Part shown: in pieces, positions 1 through 7,100 of the stretch
How positions within the stretch are numbered: the first letter of the stretch is position 1
How the letters are laid out: every line of letters begins with the position of its first letter
NCBI GenBank assembly: GCA_902766915.1
Contig: CACXFN010000234.1
Location: 1-10,028, forward strand
DNA length: 10,028 bases
From: an uncultured Eubacteriales bacterium
GTDB lineage: Bacteria; Bacillota; Clostridia; Peptostreptococcales; Anaerovoracaceae
Direction: 5' to 3'
The notes under the pieces: generated by a model
The model's database searches: none
What the model was told of the DNA's origin: nothing
What the model saw: only the letters and a program-made list of their open reading frames with translations
Made by a program: the position numbers and the translations under genes

Positions 1-1
1 C

Positions 2-676
2 CACTATGGCGGTATCCACGCAATTCGCGGAATCGATATCGACGTAGAAGAAGGCTCCATCGTTACCATAATCGGAAGTAACGGCGCCGGAAAGTCCTCC
101 ACACTCAACGCCATAAGCGGTGTTGTTAAATACCAGGGCACTATAGAATTGAACGGAGAAAAGCTTCCCACCCAGCCACATAAGGTTGTTAAGGAAGGCG
201 TGGTCCAGGTGCCGGAAGGTCGTGTAATATTCGCAAACCTTACGGTAGAAGAAAACCTCCGCATGGGTGCATATTTAAGAAATGACACCCAGGGTATAAA
301 GGACGACTTCGAGCACGTATATGAACTCTTCCCCAGACTTAAGGAAAGAGAAAAGCAGCGTGCCGGAACACTCTCTGGAGGTGAGCAGCAGATGCTTGCA
401 ATGGGTAGAGGACTAATGGCATCGCCTAAGCTAATCATGTTGGACGAACCATCCCTGGGACTGGCACCGCTTCTCATAAACACCATCTTTGATATCATAA
501 AAGAAATCAAAGCCATGGGTAAGACCATGCTCCTGGTTGAGCAGAACGCCTTCAAGGCGCTCTCCATCGCTGATGAAGCCTACGTTCTGGAACAGGGCGT
601 AATCAAGCAGCATGGTAAGGCATCGGATCTCATCAAGGATCCATCCATCCAGGAAGCATATTTAGGAAAAAAGTAA
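2..676 (+). CDS. livF: Branched-chain amino acid ABC transporter ATP-binding protein, LivF type (5'-truncated)
   Basis: This is the ATPase subunit of an ABC importer for branched-chain amino acids (Leu/Ile/Val). It hydrolyses ATP at the cytoplasmic face, together with LivG, to drive the LivH/LivM permease. The frame is open from the window edge, so the start codon lies upstream; 224 residues are present, and the family is usually about 235, so only about ten are missing. Visible motifs are Walker A (GSNGAGKSS, visible residues 25-33), the family-typical VPEGRVIFANLTVEENL stretch, the ABC signature LSGGEQQ (124-130), and Walker B with the catalytic Glu (LIMLDEPSLGLAP, D148-E149). The segment LLVEQN occupies the switch-loop position and is normal for LivF. 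The last residues end in LGKK before TAA. LivF is usually the last gene of the liv operon, which fits the hairpin just downstream. A related urea or amide transporter ATPase (UrtE-like) is possible but less likely. Confidence 0.93.
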   Translation, partial: HYGGIHAIRGIDIDVEEGSIVTIIGSNGAGKSSTLNAISGVVKYQGTIELNGEKLPTQPHKVVKEGVVQVPEGRVIFANLTVEENLRMGAYLRNDTQGIKDDFEHVYELFPRLKEREKQRAGTLSGGEQQMLAMGRGLMASPKLIMLDEPSLGLAPLLINTIFDIIKEIKAMGKTMLLVEQNAFKALSIADEAYVLEQGVIKQHGKASDLIKDPSIQEAYLGKK

Positions 677-711
677 ATTTTCTCCTTCACTTAGAGAATA
701 TACTTGAAAAT

Positions 712-740
712 GCAAAGAGGCGCTGGGGGCGCCTCTTTGC
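712..740 (+). terminator. Hairpin terminator after livF
   Basis: A perfect 12-bp inverted repeat (GCAAAGAGGCGC, then a TGGGG loop, then GCGCCTCTTTGC) begins 35 bases after the livF stop. The stem is GC-rich and fits intrinsic termination of the upstream transport operon. The downstream flank (TGGTTAAATC) has only a poor T-run, so termination may be incomplete or need help from factors. Confidence 0.75.
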
Positions 741-824
741 TGGTTAAATCATGCAAATATCTTCGTAATATACTCGTCAAATCTTTGCAAAAGACAGTTG
801 TTAATTATATTTGATAAATTATCA

Positions 825-854
825 TCGTCAATTATCTTAGCAATATATTATAAT
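825..854 (+). promoter_or_regulatory. Putative sigma-A promoter for the glutaredoxin-acetyltransferase gene
   Basis: A perfect TATAAT lies at 849-854. TCGTCA at 825-830 (4 of 6 matches to TTGACA) lies upstream with an 18-bp spacer. The segment is AT-rich and lies between the livF hairpin and the next gene, giving a predicted 5' leader of about 65 bases. The -10 is convincing; the -35 is weak. Confidence 0.45.
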
Positions 855-925
855 AGATTTTAAAAGGGATGATGTAGCAGTTAAAATAATGGGTAATAAT
901 AAAGAGTGATTAAGGAGGAAGTAAA

Positions 926-1477
926 ATGAATAAGGTTACATATTTCTATCTTAAGACTTGTCCCTACTGCATTAATGCAAACCGTGCAATCGAAGAATTG
1001 TTGCAGGAGAATCCTGCTTATAGCAAGATTGAAATCGATAGAATTGTTGAAGATGAAAACCCGGACATTGTAGAAAAATACGATTATTACTATGTTCCGT
1101 GCATGTTCATAGGTGATGCGAAGGTTTATGAGGCTAATCCCGCCCAAGGATATGAGGAGATAAAAGCATCTGTGAAAAATGTCTTTGATATGGCAATCGG
1201 CGAATCTAAAAACGAAGACTCGGGTTTTATTAAAGGGGATGACTCCTTTATAAAGTATGATGAAGAGGGAAAAGTAATTGCAGAAGTGACTTTCCCGGAA
1301 ACAGAACCGGGAGTCTATACTATTGACCACACCTTTGTTGATGGTAGCCTGCGTGGGCAGGGCATGGCATCAAAGCTAGTCCAAATGGCCGTCGATGAAA
1401 TCCAGAATCGTGGAGGTGAAGTCAGAGCAACCTGTTCCTATGCCAAGAAGTGGTTAGAGGAGAAAGAGCAAAATTAA
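926..1477 (+). CDS. Glutaredoxin-like / GNAT (NATD1-like) acetyltransferase fusion protein
   Basis: This is a 183-residue, probably cytoplasmic protein with two domains. Residues 1-92 resemble a glutaredoxin/thioredoxin fold: strand VTYFYLKT, redox motif C12-P-Y-C15 at the start of a helix, and a YVPCMFIG segment whose P58 matches the cis-proline, followed by an extra C59. Residues 101-181 match the small GNAT type related to NATD1/YjdJ: substrate strand FIKYDEEGKVIAEVTF, IDHTFV (133-138), the acetyl-CoA loop R143-G-Q-G-M-A148, and C170-S-Y-A-K-K-W, where family members keep a conserved Cys. Start ATG 926 is fixed by AAGGAGGAA seven bases upstream. The gene appears to be a single unit with its own promoter and converges on the kinase gene. 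Substrate is unknown. A thiol-disulfide or deglutathionylation activity linked to acetyl transfer is inference; the domain calls rest on motifs. Confidence 0.85.
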   Translation: MNKVTYFYLKTCPYCINANRAIEELLQENPAYSKIEIDRIVEDENPDIVEKYDYYYVPCMFIGDAKVYEANPAQGYEEIKASVKNVFDMAIGESKNEDSGFIKGDDSFIKYDEEGKVIAEVTFPETEPGVYTIDHTFVDGSLRGQGMASKLVQMAVDEIQNRGGEVRATCSYAKKWLEEKEQN

Positions 1478-1679
1478 TAAAAGTGAAGAATAGTTTGAAG
1501 TTGTCCCCTTTTGTCAGAGAAAATCTGAGAAAAATAATTTTGAATCTAAAAATAGATGAAAATATATGCACCATGTATGAATACTTTGATATCTTTCTGG
1601 GACGAATGACCATGTGCTCTAAGGCTGTGCGCATATTTGATGCTAAATTCTCGTTAGTTGTAAACGGTCAAAGAGTGCT
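1478..1679. other. Convergent intergenic region without a clear terminator
   Basis: This 202-base, AT-rich gap separates the acetyltransferase fusion gene (plus strand) from the 3' end of the histidine kinase gene (minus strand). Only weak hairpins are visible: TCAGA-GAAAA-TCTGA near 1514-1528 and ATCTA-AAAA-TAGAT near 1543-1556, each with a 5-bp stem. I see no strong intrinsic terminator for either convergent transcript and no convincing gene. Confidence 0.4.
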
Positions 1680-3005
1680 TTAGACCATCCCCGGATATAG
1701 AAGGACTCCGGCGGTGAATATTCCGTCATCGGTATTCAAATTCAGCACACCGTTATAGCGCTTGACCGCTGCCTCCACAGAATAGAGTCCAACGCCGTGT
1801 CCGGGACGACTGGACTTTGGTAGACCGTTCTTTCCCATTTTGATTACACCTTCATATGGGTTTTTCACAGTTAGACCCATCATGGCATCAGACAACATCC
1901 GCGCAGTGACGTGGATGTTTCTTTTTTCTTCCGGTATGCTGCTGACTGCGTTCAGCGCGTTTTCAACCAGGTTGCCGAATATGGCGATATAGTCAGACTC
2001 CGGGATTGGCAATATTTCGGGTATTTCCAATAACCATTTGATGTGGGTGTTCTGGGATTCCGCAACTTGTTCGTAGTGAGATGCCACAGCATCCACCGCT
2101 GCATTTGCAGAAAAGGTTCCCTTGTGATCCGCCAGGGATGCAGAGAACTGAGAAATATAATCCGTCAGTTTATCTGTGTCACCGCTCTTGGCGTATTCAT
2201 TCATCACCAAAAGATGTTGCCTAAAGTCGTGGCGGAGAGCTCGGGTTTCATTCATATATGAACGCAGTTCTTCATATCGCTTGGTCTCCATCTCCATGAG
2301 TTCATTGTCAGCCTTTAATCTGGCGGTTTCTGTCAGATTAACTGCGATTCGCCAGAAGCCTTGATATACCATGTGAATGCCGATTGGAACCAAGGCCAGG
2401 AATGCCAGAGTGGTTATTCTGACTCTACCGGTCATAACAACTTCAGCAGATCTGGGTGTCACCCAATAGAAGAGAACTGTAACAAGCAGAGGACCCAAAA
2501 CAGCAAATCGCCAATCCATGTCCAGTGCATCGGATGTAATTAGATAAGGAATTTTGACGTTAAGAGTCTTCCAATAAAAAATTCCAAGTACTGCCGCAAC
2601 AATCAGACAAAGTCCGCCGGATACGGATCTGGTTATTTGTTCACTCGATTCCAATTCAAATGGAGCGGATAGTATCTTTCCGTAAACCAGAGCATTTGTA
2701 ACAATCATGGTCGAATTCAAAAAACAGAATAGCTTCTTTATTAGTGCTCCGCCGGTAATTGAATAGTAAATACCAAACAAAGGTATTAGGCCGATGGCAG
2801 CTAGAAGTTTTTCCGCTGTTCCGGTTTTGATACCTATAAGCGAGAGTATTAGAGAAAGCAAAACTGCGCATCCGCAGATAATCAAAACAGATTGTTTAAG
2901 AGAATGCTTCAGGGAGTCTCTCAGAGGAAGCACGGCAAACAAAGATGCTGGAACCAAAAGCATTATAATAAGTGCATATTTAACAAACAAAAGACTCGTG
3001 GTCAT
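1680..3005 (-). CDS. Membrane sensor histidine kinase, GHKL/AgrC-like
   Basis: This is a 441-residue two-component sensor kinase that probably phosphorylates the regulator encoded just upstream in the same operon. The first ~220 residues are hydrophobic, with about six or seven membrane segments (roughly 5-25, 39-57, 65-80, 90-110, 126-145, 166-182, 196-216) and no sizeable extracellular domain, as in AgrC-type receptors. A linker helix (about 222-254) leads to the phosphoacceptor motif RALRHDFRQHL (H259). The ATPase domain shows the N-box GNLVENALNAV (344-354, N349) and the G-box G402-H-G-V-G-L407. Kinases of this group have a compact D-box, and VKNPYEG (380-386) may take that place. The ATG at 3005 is supported by CTGGAG ten bases upstream; the gene starts 34 bases after the regulator stop, so co-transcription is likely. 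The signal is unknown: a peptide pheromone is typical for the family but not shown here. Confidence 0.92.
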   Translation of the reverse strand: MTTSLLFVKYALIIMLLVPASLFAVLPLRDSLKHSLKQSVLIICGCAVLLSLILSLIGIKTGTAEKLLAAIGLIPLFGIYYSITGGALIKKLFCFLNSTMIVTNALVYGKILSAPFELESSEQITRSVSGGLCLIVAAVLGIFYWKTLNVKIPYLITSDALDMDWRFAVLGPLLVTVLFYWVTPRSAEVVMTGRVRITTLAFLALVPIGIHMVYQGFWRIAVNLTETARLKADNELMEMETKRYEELRSYMNETRALRHDFRQHLLVMNEYAKSGDTDKLTDYISQFSASLADHKGTFSANAAVDAVASHYEQVAESQNTHIKWLLEIPEILPIPESDYIAIFGNLVENALNAVSSIPEEKRNIHVTARMLSDAMMGLTVKNPYEGVIKMGKNGLPKSSRPGHGVGLYSVEAAVKRYNGVLNLNTDDGIFTAGVLLYPGMV

Positions 3006-3039
3006 AGGTCTCTATCTCCAGAATAATCTTTGCAGGCGG

Positions 3040-3777
3040 TTATAATCCTCTCTTATCAACACGTGAAATCATGTACTGAGAAAAGGAAGATAGTATTGCG
3101 GCGCGACCGTTAACTTTGATAGGATGAACGGTTCCATTCTTCATTTTCATTCCATCCGGGGTTGGTGAAAGAACGTGATCCATATTAATCAGGACTCCGC
3201 GATTTATTAACAGAAAGCGAGCATCTGATGCCAGCTTTTCTGAAATGCCTTTAAATGTCTCTGTGCTGGTTAAATTTTGGTTGTTGGTTAGCTGAAGTTC
3301 TACGTTGTGCCCTCTGGAAACAACTGCGCATATCGAGCGTATAGGAACGATAAAACTGTCGCGGGCAGTTGCCACTTTGATTTCGGGGTCACCGGCTCTG
3401 ATGACTCGCATTGCCTCTGTGAGAACGCTGGAAAGTTCATCTTCCTTGCAGGGCTTCATGAGATAATCAAAGGGGTGAACAGGGAATGTATCAAAAGCAT
3501 ATTCCCGAGACGTGGTTTGAAATACGATGAGAATGTGGGCATCGTCGGCGCGGATTTTTTTTGCAAGTTCGATTCCATTCATCTCATCCATGACGATGTC
3601 CAGGAATGCCATATGGTATTTATTCGGTTCGAAGTGAGGAAGGAATTCCTCTGCGGATTCAAACGTCTCTATGCTAATCCTGTCGTTAAGCTGCATGGAG
3701 AAGAAGTCTTTGATTGCTGATTCAAGCCTGTCCCTATCTTCTTTTCTGTCATCGACAATCGCAATGTTAAAATTCAT
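3040..3777 (-). CDS. LytTR-family response regulator (AgrA-like)
   Basis: This 245-residue transcription regulator is presumably activated by the adjacent kinase. The receiver domain (about 1-125) has the acidic pair D9-D10, phosphoacceptor D60 in FLDIVMDEMNGIEL, T88/T89 at the switch-threonine position, and K108 in LMKPCKEDEL. The C-terminal LytTR DNA-binding domain (about 133-240) is recognisable from IRSICAVVSRGHNVELQL and RFLLINRGVLINMDHV; the usual His of the family's R.HRS.LVN pattern is Asn here. The ATG at 3777 is chosen because AAAGGTG lies about ten bases upstream. A TTG at 3783 would add two residues but sits only four bases from that site. It is first in its operon, with the kinase second. 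The domain binds direct repeats spaced about two helical turns; such repeats lie in the divergent region shared with the giant surface-protein gene. Confidence 0.93.
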   Translation of the reverse strand: MNFNIAIVDDRKEDRDRLESAIKDFFSMQLNDRISIETFESAEEFLPHFEPNKYHMAFLDIVMDEMNGIELAKKIRADDAHILIVFQTTSREYAFDTFPVHPFDYLMKPCKEDELSSVLTEAMRVIRAGDPEIKVATARDSFIVPIRSICAVVSRGHNVELQLTNNQNLTSTETFKGISEKLASDARFLLINRGVLINMDHVLSPTPDGMKMKNGTVHPIKVNGRAAILSSFSQYMISRVDKRGL

Positions 3778-3808
3778 GACCAAGGCACCTTTTCAAAAAA
3801 ACAATCAT

Positions 3809-3956
3809 CTTTCGTGCCTTTAGTTTACCATGTTTTACTGATTATTAATACAGAAAATGAGAACACAGTTAAAGCAATGATAGGAGGAGCATCCACTTTC
3901 GTGCAGTTTGGACAACGTTCGTGCAATATCTATTGCGTTCCGTTACCATTTCGTGA
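3809..3956 (+). repeat. Four direct TTCGTGC/A repeats, probable LytTR-regulator operators
   Basis: The divergent region holds four same-orientation copies of a TTCGTG core: TTCGTGC at 3811-3817, 3898-3904 and 3918-3924, and TTCGTGA at 3950-3956. The first two share a longer context (CTTTCGTGC). Copies two and three are exactly 20 bases apart, about two helical turns and close to the 21-23 usual for LytTR dimers; three to four is 32 bases, about three turns. At copy three, AACGTTCGT (3914-3922) fits the published LytTR pattern [TA][AC][CA]GTTN[AG][TG] at all nine positions; the other copies fit at seven. That degenerate pattern alone is weak evidence; the repetition, phasing and location beside a LytTR regulator are stronger. 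Confidence 0.6.
3822..3830 (-). promoter_or_regulatory. Possible extended -10 promoter of the regulator-kinase operon
   Basis: On the minus strand this reads TGG-TAAACT, a TGn extended -10 with 4 of 6 matches to TATAAT; no good -35 is seen 17 bases upstream. The transcription start would fall near 3815, about 38 bases before the regulator ATG and within the first TTCGTGC repeat. If real, binding at that repeat could give negative autoregulation. The assignment is weak. Confidence 0.25.
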
Positions 3957-3961
3957 ATAAT
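3933..3961 (+). promoter_or_regulatory. Putative activated promoter of the giant surface-protein gene
   Basis: AATAAT at 3956-3961 (5 of 6) and TTGCGT at 3933-3938 (3 of 6) are separated by exactly 17 bases. The poor -35 is what is expected of an activator-dependent promoter, and the phased repeat pair (3898-3924) ends eight bases upstream of it, the usual place for AgrA-like activators. The predicted start near 3968 leaves a leader of about 40 bases. Confidence 0.4.
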
Positions 3962-3994
3962 GATGTCAAGACAGATTAAGAATCGTATGCAATA

Positions 3995-4003
3995 GAGGGA
4001 GGT
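3995..4003 (+). promoter_or_regulatory. Ribosome-binding site of the giant surface-protein gene
   Basis: GAGGGAGGT lies five bases before ATG 4009. It is a strong Shine-Dalgarno match, and together with the signal peptide that follows it fixes the start. Confidence 0.85.
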
Positions 4004-4008
4004 TGCTT

Positions 4009-4122
4009 ATGAAGACTAAGAATGCTATGAAAGGAATGAGGAATAGAGTGCTTTCTGTTTTGATGGTGCTCTTTTTGATTGCTGGGGCGATGCCGATGAT
4101 GACGGAACCGGTAGAGGCTGCA
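4009..4122 (+). other. Sec signal peptide of the giant surface protein
   Basis: The N-terminus is basic (K2, K4, K8, R11, R13) and is followed by the hydrophobic core VLSVLMVLFLIAGAM (14-28). The segment EPVEAAEDE (33-41) offers cleavage after A37 or A38. There is no lipobox Cys. This predicts export through Sec and an acidic mature N-terminus. Confidence 0.88.
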
Positions 4123-7100
4123 GAGGATGAGCTGTGTTCAGTTACCTTGGCCTTGGTCGGCTGCACCGTATCTGCCGTTGACCCCAAGCCGGAAAAAGTG
4201 ACTCAGGACCCATCCGGTTACCTGGTGCTTTGGTATAAGCAGGGCACCAGAATTAATAAAATAGGGGTGACCAAGCCGAACAAGTATAACAATATCTTCA
4301 TGAAGTATTATGAAATCAAAGAAGGCGATGTAGTCAGCTCTATAGTAAACAACCACCCATTCCAATGGGTTTCGGTTGATGAAGTAAAAAGCTTCACCTT
4401 GGATCGCAGCACTACAATTTACGTAGTTTGGGGAATGGGAATCAAAAGAGATGACGCTGGTGATATATCTCGCTACAATCATTTTAGCTTTGATTATAAC
4501 AGTTCTCAGGTTGAGATTGACTACCCCACGCTGAGGAACAGTACCCCATACTGGAGCATGGAGATGATGGCGCCGAACGAACCCGTGGAGTTCTTCGCGA
4601 CACCAAAATCCGGATACTACATCGCTGACATGAAGTACACGATAAAGCTGTACCCTTCAGGCGATGACATTCTCGTGGGTATGCAAGACGGAGTAAGCAT
4701 GGAAGCTTTTAAGGAAATCTATCCGGAGAGATTCTTGACGTATAGCAAGGATGCCAACGGAGGTGGAAGGTTCCGATTCATACTAGGTGGATCGGGCCCC
4801 AATTTAACCGAGGTCATAAAAATAATAACGAAATCCTACACCAAGGTTTCCGTAAAGAGCAACACCGGCCACTACAGCCAGTCAACCGACAAAAATCCCA
4901 ATCAACTCAAAGAAGGGGAGAAGGTTAAATTCACATTTAATACCGACTACGGCTTCATGCCGGATACCTGCACGCTGAGCGGACCGGGCCAACTCAGCAT
5001 CCTGGAAAAGAGCAGCACCAAGCTCGTTGCAGAGGTCACCGCAGGGGACGGGTCCGCCACGCTTAATTTTGAAACAAAGGGTGACCCCAGCAAATTCTTT
5101 AACATCAAGGTCACGAACAACTATAGCGACGACCTCTTGGAATACGTAAATGATCCGAGCCAAATAGGTAAAGCTACGGTAAAAGAAATAAGAGTCCCGG
5201 CGGGAAGCGAAATAAAAGTAAACATAAACAAGGATGAATATGTAGCGCTCGACAAGCTCGAAGTAAGTTCCTCCAAATTCAACACCCCTCTGGACATCAA
5301 AGGAAACAAGACGTTCACGATGCCGAACGCTGACGTCGAGATTACCGCAGACTTCATAATAAACAGAGCAGGCGGCTACCACACAGCAGAAATTGTTGAT
5401 GTAAAGCCGTCGGGGAACACAAGCTCCGCCCACTTTATCAGTGATTATGGCGATAACTCGGGCAGCAGGTTTAACTTTGAAGACGGAGCAAGGAAGCGCA
5501 TCGTAAAAGAAGGCGGAAATATAAAAGTTGGATTTACTCCGGAGGACAGCTCCCGAGATGCATATAGGCTTGTCACCGAAGGAAAAGAGTACGAGGATTT
5601 CATAGGTTTCGCGGGAGACGAATTCACTGCACTTGACCAAGACATATACGTGAACGTATACGTAAGCGATGGTTACAGAGTTAGTGTACTTGACGACGTA
5701 GGCTCCATCATCTATAAACCGGAAGGACAGAAGAGAGACCTGCCCCTATACCTTACTTATTCCGGCAGAACCTTCCTCCCTGTGCAAACGCCGGTGTTCC
5801 TGGACGAGGACAAGACCTGGTTTAAGCAGCTGTTCCCGGAAGATAAAATCGGAAAAGATTACAAAATAGTTTACAGAGTCTGCGCAAATGGCGAGGTCAT
5901 CCATGAAGACATTAGGCACAATTTCTATTCTGCCGACGGAAAGCCGCACTCGCTGTTCAGAATGCCCGCGGCTGACGCAGTCGTTTACCTGACACAGCTC
6001 CACTATATGGATGTGGTTACGAACGTTACAGGAAACGGAACCGCCGCAATCAAGAAGCAGACGTACGAGGGCTGGACAGACACAAGCAAAGTCATGGAAG
6101 GCGATAAGCTTAGCCTTGTCACAACCTCGGAGGAGGGCAACAGACTGAAGTCCGCCAAGTTCAGCTGGGGAGAGAGCGGCGCAGTAAAGCCCGGACAATT
6201 TACTGAGTACCAGCGTGACGTGACCTTTAGAACCGGCTTCCCGGAAGACCTACAGGCGACGCCGGTCTTTGATGTCCCGCAAACAAAGGGCGGACAAGCC
6301 TGGAGAACCTACGCGAAGAAGCTCTACATCGACGTGGAATTCGAAAAAATCCACGCGGAAGTTAAGCTGAGTGTAGAACCATCGAACGGCGGAACCGTAA
6401 CCGGAGCCGGAACATACGAGAGAGGAACGGAAGTAGAGGTCACGGCCACACCCGAAGAAGGCTATAAGTTCGAGGGCTGGTACGAAGGTGAGAGCAAAGT
6501 CAGCGAAGACGAAAAATACACTTTCACCTTGGAGGACGATAGAGACCTCACAGCAAAGTTCGTAAGAAAGACCCACCAGCTCAAACTGAACGTTGAGCCT
6601 GAGGAGGGCGGAACGGTAGCCGGAGCCGGCGAGCATGCGTACGGCGGAGTCAAGGTGAGCGCAACACCTTCGGACGAATACATCTTCGACGGCTGGTACG
6701 ACGGCGAGAACGTTGTGAGCATAAACCCGGATTACGTCATCTTCCTTGATAGGGACAAGGAACTAACAGCAAAATTCAGTAAAATGACCTTTGATGTAAA
6801 CTTTGATCCTTACGGCGGAAAGATGCCGGACGAGGACAGGGTGCAGAGCGTCGTAATCGGAGAGAAGGCGGTTAAGCCAGCTGACCCGGTAAAAGACGGC
6901 TGGGTATTCGATAAATGGGTAAAATGGTACGGAAACCAGGCCTTTGATTTTGATTCCGAAATTAGAGAGGAAACCAATCTCAGGGCGACCTGGTATATTG
7001 ACCTGGACGTTACGACCTATGATTTAACTAAGCGCGAAGAAAAGAGCGGCGGAAAAATCGGAATCATGGACATGGAACTTGACGAGCACAGGATGAGCTT

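Noticed and set aside
881..1330. 149-codon open frame on the minus strand opposite the glutaredoxin-acetyltransferase gene
   Set aside because: It is antisense to a gene with a strong ribosome-binding site and two clear domains. Its hydrophobic product is the usual mirror of acidic and lysine-rich codons.
1450..1683. 77-codon open frame on the plus strand between the acetyltransferase gene and the kinase gene
   Set aside because: It starts inside the preceding gene, has no ribosome-binding site of its own, and matches nothing I recognise. AT-rich gaps give such frames by chance.
3307..3720. 137-codon open frame on the plus strand opposite the response regulator
   Set aside because: It is antisense to a clear receiver-LytTR gene and has no motif or start signal.
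3775..3783. TTG at 3783 as the response-regulator start
   Set aside because: It is only four bases from the AAAGGTG site, while the ATG at 3777 is ten bases away and begins directly at the receiver's first strand.
4882..5640. 252-codon open frame on the minus strand inside the giant gene
   Set aside because: It lies wholly antisense to a frame with a signal peptide, ribosome-binding site and domain motifs. Its product shows no recognisable motif.
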